From CAYOWQ01 sp964407695 (lineage in GTDB: Bacteria; Planctomycetota; Phycisphaerae; Phycisphaerales; SM1A02): a stretch of 64,000 bases of DNA. The notes beneath the pieces are model-generated. The model was not told the DNA's origin and did no database searches. It saw nothing but the letters and a program-made list of their open reading frames with translations. Position 1 is the first letter of the stretch, and every line of letters begins with the position of its first letter. Where the stretch lies: assembly GCA_964407695.1 (NCBI GenBank), contig CAYOWQ010000002.1, positions 248,001-312,000 of the forward strand, read 5' to 3'. Positions 16,064-24,242 of this stretch are shown piece after piece. A program made the position numbers and the translations under genes.

Positions 16064-18553
16064 ATGTTTCGTTTGAACGAATGGCGTGTGGTGAGGGTTC
16101 TCAGAGCCGTGATGAGGAATCACGCAGCGCTGGCGTTGGCTGCGGCAACGAGTTCCGCCGCGTTCGGCCAGTGCCCCGCCCCGGGCTCGTGCTGTGCGCC
16201 GCATCCGAATCCCGGATGTGATGATCCCGGATGTTGCGGACTCGTCTGCGGGGTGCAGCCATTCTGCTGTCAAGTGATCTGGGACAGCAACTGTGCGAAC
16301 ATCGCCTCGGAACTGTGCGGAGGTCTGTGCGGAGACGTGCTCGGCGCGTGCTGCTTCCCCGACGGCACCTGCATCGGCCTGATCGAGGAGTTCGGCTGCC
16401 CGACGTTCATTCCGGGCGTGTCCTTTCACCCCGGGCAGGATTGCGACAGCGCTTCACTGCCGTGCTCGATCGGCCAGTTTCCGCTGACGCGGCCGCAAGC
16501 GGTGGAACGGCTGCTTGATCCGCTGCAGAGCGGCGTGGACATCGATCTGTCGATCGCGGGCGTGTATTGCCCGTTCGTTGACTACGGGTTCGGCCCGAAC
16601 TTTGAAGGATTGGCGCCGGCGGGCACCATCGTGATGCCCGGCGATGCGTTCACCGACCCTGACGATCACGGTCCGGAGATGGTGCTGCTGTCTGATTCGT
16701 ACGTGTTCTTTATTAATGATGCGGGGCCGCAGGGGTTTTCGCACCCGACGCGCTTCGTGCTGGTGCCCGCCGACGGATCGCCGGTGAAACTGACCCTGCA
16801 GGAGTGGTGGCCGATCATTCTCACGAATGACGGCGTGGCGACGCCGTGGTTCAACCAGGATCTGCTCCGGGCGACGGACTTTCCGGCATTTGCCGGCAAC
16901 CCGGACGGTTTGTGCGCGGGACCGGCCTCGAACAAGGTGGACTTCGTGGTGTCGAACCCATCCACCACGGGCGTGACGACCCCGGGCCTGTGGGCGATCA
17001 TGATCAAGGGCGCCAATGAAGCGCGATACGACGAGGACTTCAAGCGCGACGAGAAGGACCTCAAGGACCATCACAAGGTGCCCGACGACAACATCGTGCG
17101 AATCGGCAAGCCGGGCGATCCGCGAGCGACGAAGCAGCAGTTCAAGGACATGGTGAAGTCCCTGAAGATGAAGATCGAAGCCTCGGGTCAGCCGTGCGAG
17201 AAGATCTTCGTGCGCATCATGGCCCACGGCGAAGACGGCAAGATCCACTTCGCCGACGGCGCGTGCACCAAGGCGGAATTCGGCGACGTGATGAAGGAGC
17301 TCGGCAAGCTGGGAATTCCGATTTGCCTGAAGATGGAGACGTGCCACTCGGGCAGCCTGCTCGATGCCCACACCTGGGATTTTCCCGCCGGGAGCAGCGT
17401 GATCACCAGCGCGGACTCCGCCGGTTCGTCATGGAGCGATACCTGGCGTGATGCCGGCGGAAACACCATCACCGGCTCGCTCTACCAGATCGCCTTCAGC
17501 CAGTGCCTGAACAGCGATCCCAACGCCAACCCCACGGCCGACAAGAACGACGACGACTTCATCGATGAATGCGAAGCGCACGAGTGGGTGAAAACGCAGA
17601 ATCCCAGCTGGACCTGGCACGGCAACGGAATGCAGTACAACGGCACCCGCGCCAACCCAACCAAAACAGTGGTCGGCGTCAGCGCTTCCGGCATCAACGT
17701 GCTGGTCTGCAATAACACCGGGGCTCCGAAGACCGATTTCCATATTCGCTTCAAGGGCAAGGTGATCGATGGCGGCAAACATGCCTGGCGCTCCACGGCC
17801 AACGACGTCATCGGCGCCCGCTGGGCCCCCAACGGCGAAAGCGTCAGCTACGACGAGGCGACGGATCGCACCACCGTCTCGTGGGCCGATCCGAGGGATC
17901 CCGTGCTGCCCGGCCAATACATCCATTTCGGCTATGCCAGGAAGGGCCTGAAGCCCGTGAAGCAGTGGTGGACGCCCCCCGCCGGCGGCGCTGCCGGCGA
18001 CGGGGTTCGCGATGGCGACGTGGCGCCGATGTCGGAGACCAGCACCCACCTTTCATCGGATCTGTCGACTCGAATCATCCGCACCATCTGCCGGTCATCG
18101 GACGAGGATGGAACGGATTCCGAGGTGACGACCGATCTGTATCTTCGCACGCTGCCCGCCGCGGTGGACCTCGACATGCTGACGCTGCCGATGCTCGACC
18201 TCCTGGCCCCGGCGGAACCGCTGGGCGCGGTCACCCTTCAGCCGGACGAGGAGCACGTGATCGAATTGCCCAACGTGCCGGGCGAAACGGTCGTGGTCGA
18301 AGCTCATCACTCGTGGCCGCTCAATGGAAACACTTCGATTGAGATCCTGCAGTTCGAGGAAACGAACTTTGTCGAGACGCCGCCATGCCCGGCCGACTTG
18401 AACAACGACGGCACGGTGAACGGGGCCGATCTCGGCCTGTTGCTGGCCGCATGGAACACGTCGGAGGACGCCGCCGACCTGAACAACGACGGGACGGTGA
18501 ACGGGGCCGATCTCGGCCTGTTGCTGAGCGACTGGGGGCCCTGCGGCCAGTAA
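16064..18553 (+). CDS. Secreted caspase-like (clan CD) protein with dockerin tag
   Basis: Protein of 829 residues, exported by a Sec signal peptide (cleavage near AFG, residue 35). Residues about 43-90 form a cysteine-rich module (HPNPGC...CC...WDSNC), followed by a second short Cys module (GACCFPDGTC). The central part contains a clan CD peptidase-like core: RIMAHGEDGKIHF with His 388 and MKMETCHSGSLLD-like LKMETCHSGS with Cys 427, followed by a strand and GSLYQIAF helix. This His-Gly and Cys-x-Ser-Gly pair is the catalytic dyad pattern of caspase, metacaspase and legumain families. Two near-identical dockerin-like repeats end the protein (from about residue 775), framed by CPAD and GPC. AAAGGAG precedes the ATG. 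Substrate and activation are unknown. Confidence 0.85.
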   Translation: MFRLNEWRVVRVLRAVMRNHAALALAAATSSAAFGQCPAPGSCCAPHPNPGCDDPGCCGLVCGVQPFCCQVIWDSNCANIASELCGGLCGDVLGACCFPDGTCIGLIEEFGCPTFIPGVSFHPGQDCDSASLPCSIGQFPLTRPQAVERLLDPLQSGVDIDLSIAGVYCPFVDYGFGPNFEGLAPAGTIVMPGDAFTDPDDHGPEMVLLSDSYVFFINDAGPQGFSHPTRFVLVPADGSPVKLTLQEWWPIILTNDGVATPWFNQDLLRATDFPAFAGNPDGLCAGPASNKVDFVVSNPSTTGVTTPGLWAIMIKGANEARYDEDFKRDEKDLKDHHKVPDDNIVRIGKPGDPRATKQQFKDMVKSLKMKIEASGQPCEKIFVRIMAHGEDGKIHFADGACTKAEFGDVMKELGKLGIPICLKMETCHSGSLLDAHTWDFPAGSSVITSADSAGSSWSDTWRDAGGNTITGSLYQIAFSQCLNSDPNANPTADKNDDDFIDECEAHEWVKTQNPSWTWHGNGMQYNGTRANPTKTVVGVSASGINVLVCNNTGAPKTDFHIRFKGKVIDGGKHAWRSTANDVIGARWAPNGESVSYDEATDRTTVSWADPRDPVLPGQYIHFGYARKGLKPVKQWWTPPAGGAAGDGVRDGDVAPMSETSTHLSSDLSTRIIRTICRSSDEDGTDSEVTTDLYLRTLPAAVDLDMLTLPMLDLLAPAEPLGAVTLQPDEEHVIELPNVPGETVVVEAHHSWPLNGNTSIEILQFEETNFVETPPCPADLNNDGTVNGADLGLLLAAWNTSEDAADLNNDGTVNGADLGLLLSDWGPCGQ
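18395..18526 (+). repeat. Near-identical 51-bp duplication encoding both dockerin motifs
   Basis: Bases 18395-18445 and 18476-18526 (81 bp apart) differ at only two positions, both silent. They encode the two DLNNDGTVNGADLGLLL motifs of the caspase-like protein. Other dockerin pairs in the window are much more diverged at DNA level, so this pair looks recently duplicated or homogenised by gene conversion. Confidence 0.85.
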
Positions 18554-18727
18554 CGATCGGTCGTTGAAATCCTCCGCTTCCCAGCTCCCGCGCTGCCGCA
18601 GCTCGTCGGGTGATTCATTGGTCTTGGTTTGTTCTTTGCCCCCGTTCTCCCTGCCGTACCGCCGTGGTACATTGGTCCGTGGGCGCGGGCGAGTGCCCGC
18701 GCGCCACCAGGTACAAGGAACACCACC

Positions 18728-20212
18728 ATGATCTCGATCGCCGTTGTGTGTCGGGCTTCGGTCCGCGCGGGACGTCTCGCCTTGCGACTTGCGCTGCTGG
18801 CGGCGTTGAGCTCCGCCGGCCAGGCTGGGGCTGAAACCGTCGCGGCCGTCGAAGCAATCCGGCCCAACATCGTCCACATCGTGGCCGATGACCTCGGCTG
18901 GAAGGATGTGGGCTTCAACGGCTGCGCGGACATCAAGACGCCCAACATCGACGCCCTTGCCAACGGGGGCGCGAAGTTCACCCAGTTCTATGTGCAACCC
19001 ATGTGCACGCCGACGCGAGCGGCGATCATGACCGGGCGCTATCCATTCCGGTATGGCCTGCAGACCGCGGTGATTCCCTCCGTCTCGGCGTATGGACTCG
19101 CCGAGGATGAATACCTCCTTTCCCAGGCTCTGAAGGATGCGGGCTACACCACCGCCATCATCGGCAAGTGGCATCTCGGTCACGCTGATAAGAAGTTCTG
19201 GCCCCGCCAGCGCGGCTTTGACTATCAGTACGGCGCCCTGATCGGCGAGCTCGATTATTTCACTCACAAGGAGCACGGCGTTACCGACTGGTATCGCGAC
19301 AACCAGCGCGTGGAGGAGGAAGGCTACACCACCACGCTGCTCGGCCAGGACGCCGAGCGATTCATCGCGAAACAGAATAAATCAAAGCCGTTCTACCTCT
19401 ACCTCGCGTTCAACGCCCCGCACACTCCTTACCAGGCTCCGCAGGAATATATCGATCGATACAAGTCCATCGAAGACCCCACCCGGCGCACCTACGCGGG
19501 CATGATCAGCTGCCTCGACGATGAGATCGGGCGCGTGGTCAAAGCGCTCGAGACCGCGGGCCTGCGCGAAAACACGCTCATCCTCTTCCACAGCGACAAC
19601 GGCGGCACCCGCAACGCCATGTTCGCGGGCGTGATGGCGGATATGTCGAAGGTGAAGATCCCCTGCGACAATGGCCCCTATCGCGAGGGCAAGGGCACGC
19701 TCTATGAAGGGGCGGTGCGGGTCTGCGCCCTTGCCAACTGGCCCGGCCACATCAAGGCCGGCGCTGTGGATGGATTGATCCACGCCGTCGATCTCTACCC
19801 GACGCTGGCGACTCTCACCGGCGCTTCGACCGCCAAGTGCAAGCCGCTCGACGGCGTCAATGCGTGGGAGACCATCGCGCAAGGCAGCCAATCAAAGCGC
19901 AGCGACATTGTCTACAACATTGAGCCGTTTCGCGCTGCCATCCGCGCGGGCGAATGGAAGCTGGTGTGGAAGACGCTCTTGCCCTCATCGGTGGAGCTCT
20001 ACAACATCGCCACCGACCCCGGTGAATCGAAGAACGTCGCGGCCGATCACCCCGAGATCGTGGCTCGGCTCAAGCATCGCATCGAAGCCCTCGCCCCCGA
20101 GGCGGCGAAGCCTCTCTTCCTGATCGACCAGTTCAAGGTGGTCACCCAGGGCATGAACGGCGAGCCGCTGTTGCCGATCGATGAAGGATTTGTGGATGTG
20201 GAGTCGCCGTGA
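18728..20212 (+). CDS. Secreted sulfatase (arylsulfatase family S1)
   Basis: Hydrolyses sulfate esters, probably of polysaccharides; planctomycetes carry many such enzymes. The 494-residue protein has a signal peptide (about 37 residues), the metal-binding start IVHIVADDLGWKDVGF, and the sulfatase signature CTPTRAAIMTGRYP with Cys near 93 in the C-x-P-x-R context needed for conversion to formylglycine, then GKWHLGH and SDNGG. AAGGAA lies about 10 bases before the ATG at 18728. It is not accompanied by a sulfatase-maturing enzyme or other glycan genes in this window. Substrate cannot be told from sequence. Confidence 0.94.
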   Translation: MISIAVVCRASVRAGRLALRLALLAALSSAGQAGAETVAAVEAIRPNIVHIVADDLGWKDVGFNGCADIKTPNIDALANGGAKFTQFYVQPMCTPTRAAIMTGRYPFRYGLQTAVIPSVSAYGLAEDEYLLSQALKDAGYTTAIIGKWHLGHADKKFWPRQRGFDYQYGALIGELDYFTHKEHGVTDWYRDNQRVEEEGYTTTLLGQDAERFIAKQNKSKPFYLYLAFNAPHTPYQAPQEYIDRYKSIEDPTRRTYAGMISCLDDEIGRVVKALETAGLRENTLILFHSDNGGTRNAMFAGVMADMSKVKIPCDNGPYREGKGTLYEGAVRVCALANWPGHIKAGAVDGLIHAVDLYPTLATLTGASTAKCKPLDGVNAWETIAQGSQSKRSDIVYNIEPFRAAIRAGEWKLVWKTLLPSSVELYNIATDPGESKNVAADHPEIVARLKHRIEALAPEAAKPLFLIDQFKVVTQGMNGEPLLPIDEGFVDVESP

Positions 20213-20361
20213 GGAGGAGACAGAAGGATTAAGAGATTAGGAGACTGAGTGTTGCTTGTTGGGTGCGCCTGGGGCACACTGCGGGCAAGCGATCGTCAGA
20301 TATTCGGCCCGTCGGAGGAGGCAGGATCAGCGCTCCTCCGGCGGCTTGCCGCGCCGGACAG

Positions 20362-21138
20362 CTAATCTAGCTGCGTCACCGGCATGCACGCGAAGCCGGG
20401 GAACGGAAGCAACGGCCGGAGGCGCTCCGAAAGCACCGGCGACAGCAGGAAGCCGATCTTGCACTCGATCACCGCTGAGTGTCGCCACAGATCGCGCGGG
20501 GCCTGAGCAGCTCGCCAGAGTCGGCCGGTCAACCGAAGAAAATCCTCGGGCACCGTTAAGGCGATGGCCCGCGACGGATCATCCATGATCCCGGCGACGT
20601 GGGGAAACTCGATCTCCCATGCCCGTGTTGGATAGCCCTCTGGCGGCGGAACCCCCCAGTCGTCGAAGTGTTTCATCCACGTTCCCTGATCGATGAGGCA
20701 ATTCCGCTTGGCGGGCTTGATGCGTCGAAGGAGTTCCTTGAACACCAGCGTCTTCCAGACCTCAACCTCGCGAAGGCGAACACCCTCAACATCTGCGATC
20801 AGCTCGGCGAGTTCCTCCCGCACGACCAGAGCCTTGCCCAGCGGCACGGTGCTCCACGGACTGAATATTCTCGGCATGTCGATGTCGATGTATCGAAACA
20901 GGCCGAGTCGCGCAGCTTGGAGCAGACGTGTTGAGGGATCGGTCGGGTTGGCGGAGAGGCCCCCTTCGCGCTGGGCATGGCCGTGAATCACCTCCGACAT
21001 CTCGACCGGTGTGAACTCGAACTCGCCCGGCGGCGATCCGAGGAGCGAATGCAGCACAAGGATTTCGGGACGGTCAGCGCCCACGCGATCATTAGACAGG
21101 AAGATCAGCATGACGTCCGCGGAGAGACTATCTCCCAT
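20362..21138 (-). CDS. Hypothetical protein, 258 aa
   Basis: I do not assign a function. Starting at ATG 21138 (MGDSLSADVMLIFLSND) the protein has a mixed alpha/beta look, with several Trp-containing segments (RAWEIEFPHV, GRLWRAAQAPRDLWRH) and a C-terminal stretch IECKIGFLLSPVLSERLRPLLPFPGF. That last segment faintly resembles the C-terminus of Imm11/DUF1629-type immunity proteins, where a strand-helix with S-E-R-L ends the domain, but the match is weak. No signal peptide or membrane helix. It stands alone between the sulfatase and the TPR protein. An earlier in-frame ATG at 21207 is possible but unsupported. Confidence 0.65.
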   Translation of the reverse strand: MGDSLSADVMLIFLSNDRVGADRPEILVLHSLLGSPPGEFEFTPVEMSEVIHGHAQREGGLSANPTDPSTRLLQAARLGLFRYIDIDMPRIFSPWSTVPLGKALVVREELAELIADVEGVRLREVEVWKTLVFKELLRRIKPAKRNCLIDQGTWMKHFDDWGVPPPEGYPTRAWEIEFPHVAGIMDDPSRAIALTVPEDFLRLTGRLWRAAQAPRDLWRHSAVIECKIGFLLSPVLSERLRPLLPFPGFACMPVTQLD

Positions 21139-21207
21139 ACCGCCAAACCCCGTCGGGCGGCAGCCGTGTCCGGAATGCGGCGTCGCGAGGTGAGGTGAGG
21201 AAAGCAC

Positions 21208-21336
21208 GGTCCACAGCGCGGGACCCTACACATTGGATTCCCGCATGCGCAGGAATGACGATGTTTCGGCGTCTGGCAGAGGACAGGCGGTCCGAACAGC
21301 GGACCCCACGAGCTTCCCCTTGACACCTTGACACCT
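21208..21336. repeat. Cluster of dispersed intergenic repeat elements
   Basis: Three short elements occur here and again near 31.1 kb. Element A, TTCCCGC-n-TGCGC-n-GGAATGAC (21238-21259), is an imperfect palindrome. Element B, CTTGACACCTTGACACCT (21319-21336), is a direct repeat of TTGACACC. Element C, GGTCC...GGACCC-ACGA type, occurs twice (21208-21230 and 21289-21311); the second copy forms a six-base-pair GGTCCG-AACAG-CGGACC hairpin. The order here is C-A-C-B. Confidence 0.7.
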
Positions 21337-21420
21337 GTTCAGGCTCCGGGGGGGACTCCTTCTCCGGGGTCGTCTCCCCCCGGTTCCCCCCCTGAAGCTC
21401 GGCTGCTATCCTTGGGGTCT

Positions 21421-22227
21421 ATGGAACGCGATCGCCTGAAGACAGTCCAGCAGACCGACCTGACCGAGTCGAGGATCAACCAGGATTTCCTGATCTGGTT
21501 GAAGGAGAAGGGCATCAATTACCTGCTCCTCGTGGTGATCGGCTGCTGCGCGTGGGTGTTGTGGGTGAACTGGCGGCAGAAGGTGGACACCGCGCGGGAT
21601 GATGCGTGGCTCGAGTTGCAGAATGCGGGAACTCCGGCGGCCCTTTCCGAGGTGGCGTCGAAGCACGCGGAAGTGGATTCGGTGTCGGTGCTGGCCCGGC
21701 TGGAGCTGGCGGACATGTATCTGCAGGCGATTCAATCGAACCGCAGATTTGATGTGGAGCCGAACAGCCCGGATGCCTCGCTATCGCCCGACAAGCGATT
21801 GGAGTATCTGACCGAAGCGGACCGGCTCTATCGCGAAGTGGCCGAGTCCGTTGGCACCAACCCGGAAAACTTCGCGATGAAGATCTTTACGATCAACGCG
21901 CTCTTCGGCCGGGCGGCCGTGGCCGAGAGCGAAGCGAAGTACGACGAAGCCAAGCGCTTCCTTGAGGATGCCGCCGCCGCCGCCCGACCGGAATACACCG
22001 GTCTGAAGGAAACCGCGGAGAAGCGGATCGAGTCGCTGGCGTGGCTGGCGAAGACACCGCCCCTGCCGGCGCAGGCCGAAGTGGCCCCTGACCCCAATCC
22101 CCAGTCCGCACCACCGGCGCTGCTCGACGACCTGATTGATCCGAGCCAGGCGGCCCCGGCCGAAACGCCGATGCAGCCGATCCTTGCGCCGGGCAGCGAT
22201 GACCCCGAAGAAGACCTCGATGAATAA
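21421..22227 (+). CDS. Membrane-anchored TPR-like protein
   Basis: Protein of 268 residues with a short cytoplasmic N-terminus, one membrane helix (YLLLVVIGCCAWVLWVNW, about 36-53), a helical domain that looks like tetratricopeptide repeats, and a proline-rich, acidic C-terminus. Topology and size recall YfgM, the ancillary SecYEG and BamB-associated protein of proteobacteria, where the TPR domain lies in the periplasm; whether this is an ortholog is uncertain. The ATG at 21421 starts MERDRLKTVQQTDLTESRINQDF. The pseudouridine synthase gene begins 35 bp downstream on the same strand, so the two are probably an operon. Confidence 0.75.
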   Translation: MERDRLKTVQQTDLTESRINQDFLIWLKEKGINYLLLVVIGCCAWVLWVNWRQKVDTARDDAWLELQNAGTPAALSEVASKHAEVDSVSVLARLELADMYLQAIQSNRRFDVEPNSPDASLSPDKRLEYLTEADRLYREVAESVGTNPENFAMKIFTINALFGRAAVAESEAKYDEAKRFLEDAAAAARPEYTGLKETAEKRIESLAWLAKTPPLPAQAEVAPDPNPQSAPPALLDDLIDPSQAAPAETPMQPILAPGSDDPEEDLDE

Positions 22228-22262
22228 GCGCCATCAAGGAACTCCCGCAGCGGTGGGGAATC

Positions 22263-23510
22263 GTGTCGCCCGGGGATGTCGCCGCGGGATCGATCGTGTC
22301 TGAGGCGGATTCATTCAATCGAGAGCCTGAGTATGTGCCGGGGGATGTGCCGGGGGATGTGCCGGGGGATGTGCCGGGGGATCCACCGGGGGCGGGGGAC
22401 GAGGCGATTCTGAATGCCGGGGGCAAGGTGGATCGCGAAGCGCTGTTTCGGCTTTACGAAGCGCAGACCGATGACGAAGCGCCGGTCACCGTCACGTTTA
22501 CGCTGATGAAGGATCTCGACAAGCGGTTGGACAAGTATCTCGTCGATCGCGTGCCGTTTCTTTCGCGCACCGCGCTGCAGCGGCTGATCCGCGAGGAATC
22601 GGTGACGGTGAACGGCAGAGTGCCGAAGGCGTCGACCCATCTGCATCGCAACGACGTGGTGACGGTGGTCTTGCCGCCGCCGCCGTCGACGGAGATTCCC
22701 GCCGAAGACATTCCGCTGGATGTGCTCTATGAGGATGACGACCTGATCGTGATCAACAAGGCCGACGACATCATCGTGCACCCCGCGCGGGGCAACAAGA
22801 CCGGCACGATCATCAACGGTCTTGTCTGGCACTTCCGCCATCGTTCATCGGGGAATCTCTCGACCGTCGGCGAGGATCTGGCCCGACCGGGCGTGGTGCA
22901 CCGGCTCGATCGCCACACCACGGGCGTGATGGTTGCGGCCAAGACGGATACCGCCCACTGGCGACTCGGCAAACAGTTCGAGCACCGGCGGACGGAAAAG
23001 CGGTATCTCGCGGTGGTGCATGGACGGGTGGATGCGCTGGCCGAGGTGATCGACCTGCCGCTGGGCAAACACCCGACGATCAAGGAGAAGTACGCCGTGC
23101 GCTGGGATGACACGGGTAAACCGTCGACGACGATCGCCCGTGTGCTGGAGCGATACAAGGACTTCACGCTCCTGGAGTTGGAGTTGAAGACCGGCAGGAC
23201 GCACCAGATCCGCGTGCACCTTTCGCACACGGGTTATCCGATCGCGGGCGACGATCTCTATGGCGGGCGATTTCTCAGTGCGGGCGATCTTTCGGGGAAT
23301 CACGCCGATGAAACGCCGCTGCTGCATCGGCAGGCGCTGCACGCCACGCTGCTGGGCTTTCGCCATCCGATTTCAAATGAGGCGGTTAAGTTTGTCGCAC
23401 CGATGCCCGCCGACATGGCGGGACTGATTCGCACGCTGCGCGAGAAGCAGTTCGTCGACCGGCCGCGAGTGCCGGGTGTGGTGGTGAATGTGGATGCGGT
23501 GGTGGGGTAG
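22263..23510 (+). CDS. rluD: RluD/RluA-family rRNA pseudouridine synthase
   Basis: Isomerises uridine to pseudouridine in large-subunit rRNA. The 415-residue protein has a disordered N-terminal extension (about 80 residues), an S4 RNA-binding domain (LDKYLVDRVPFLSRTALQRL), and the catalytic domain with the signature PGVVHRLDRHTTGVMV, Asp near residue 216, followed by RTHQIRVHLSHTGYPI. Family members are usually 300-330 residues; the extra length is the N-terminal tail. A GTG at 22263 with GGGGAAT upstream is the most likely start, though a start nearer the S4 domain cannot be excluded because the tail is repetitive. Cotranscribed with the TPR protein. Confidence 0.92.
   Translation: MSPGDVAAGSIVSEADSFNREPEYVPGDVPGDVPGDVPGDPPGAGDEAILNAGGKVDREALFRLYEAQTDDEAPVTVTFTLMKDLDKRLDKYLVDRVPFLSRTALQRLIREESVTVNGRVPKASTHLHRNDVVTVVLPPPPSTEIPAEDIPLDVLYEDDDLIVINKADDIIVHPARGNKTGTIINGLVWHFRHRSSGNLSTVGEDLARPGVVHRLDRHTTGVMVAAKTDTAHWRLGKQFEHRRTEKRYLAVVHGRVDALAEVIDLPLGKHPTIKEKYAVRWDDTGKPSTTIARVLERYKDFTLLELELKTGRTHQIRVHLSHTGYPIAGDDLYGGRFLSAGDLSGNHADETPLLHRQALHATLLGFRHPISNEAVKFVAPMPADMAGLIRTLREKQFVDRPRVPGVVVNVDAVVG
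22335..22382 (+). repeat. Four exact 12-bp repeats encoding (VPGD)4
   Basis: GTGCCGGGGGAT is repeated four times without change inside the N-terminal extension of the pseudouridine synthase, adding Val-Pro-Gly-Asp units. A related D-P-P-G follows. The exactness suggests a slippage-prone tract whose copy number may vary between strains. Confidence 0.9.
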
Positions 23511-23539
23511 ACGTCGACACGTCGAGACCGGGATGTTGA

Positions 23540-24187
23540 CTAGCGGGCGGGCTCGGCAGGTTGCGCCTCCGCGGCAGCCCCGCACTCGGGGCAGACGCCG
23601 GTAGTGTTTCCCGCCAGGCTGTAGCCACAGTGGGCGCACACGCCCGCTCCGGCAAATCGCCATCGCAGCGATGGTCTTCGGCCGACGACATGCAGCGCTG
23701 CGATGAACACCGCCATCGCCCCCGCGGCGATCACCACGCTCCACCAGCCGAAGCCGAGGCTGAAGAGCATGCTCAGCTCAATGGTGACATTGAGAAGCGT
23801 TCCCGAGATGACCCAGCCTGCCAGCCGCCGGCCTTGGAGCCCAGCGCTGAAGCTGCCTTTCGCGAAAGGCCAGTTTCGCCCAATCAGCCACCACGAGAAG
23901 ACGTGCTCACCAAGCAGATACACCCATGACATTTTCCAGAGTTCATCCCGGGCCGCCGCCGTCAACACCATCGCTGCGGGAACGATGAACGCGATCGCCA
24001 GGGCGGATCGGATCGCCGCCAGCCCCACCGCCTTGCGATACGCCATCGGCTCGCCCCGGGCCACGCGGTATCGAAACGCTTGAATGAACGCAAAGTATGC
24101 GACCGGTGTGACCACCAGCAGCATCACCGCCGACGCGGCAACGCTGTCTTCATGAAAGAACGGCCCACACGCCAGCAACGGCATCAT
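23540..24187 (-). CDS. Membrane protein with C-terminal zinc ribbon
   Basis: Predicted integral membrane protein of 215 residues with about five hydrophobic helices (for example AVMLLVVTPVAYFAFIQAF and VVIAAGAMAVFIAALHVV) and a cytosolic-looking C-terminal zinc ribbon CAHCGYSLAGNTTGVCPECG. Proteins of this design, a few membrane helices plus a CxxCGY-L-x-G...CPECG ribbon, are abundant in planctomycetes; I know of no function. The start at 24187 (MMPLLACGPFFHED) is favoured because upstream codons read out of the dockerin region of the preceding gene. It lies 55 bp downstream of the beta-helix gene on the same strand and may belong to its operon. Confidence 0.75.
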   Translation of the reverse strand: MMPLLACGPFFHEDSVAASAVMLLVVTPVAYFAFIQAFRYRVARGEPMAYRKAVGLAAIRSALAIAFIVPAAMVLTAAARDELWKMSWVYLLGEHVFSWWLIGRNWPFAKGSFSAGLQGRRLAGWVISGTLLNVTIELSMLFSLGFGWWSVVIAAGAMAVFIAALHVVGRRPSLRWRFAGAGVCAHCGYSLAGNTTGVCPECGAAAEAQPAEPAR

Positions 24188-24242
24188 TTTGATGCAGCAT
24201 ACCTCATCGAACTGCAAGCGGTCAGCGGCCGGAGAGCACCGC

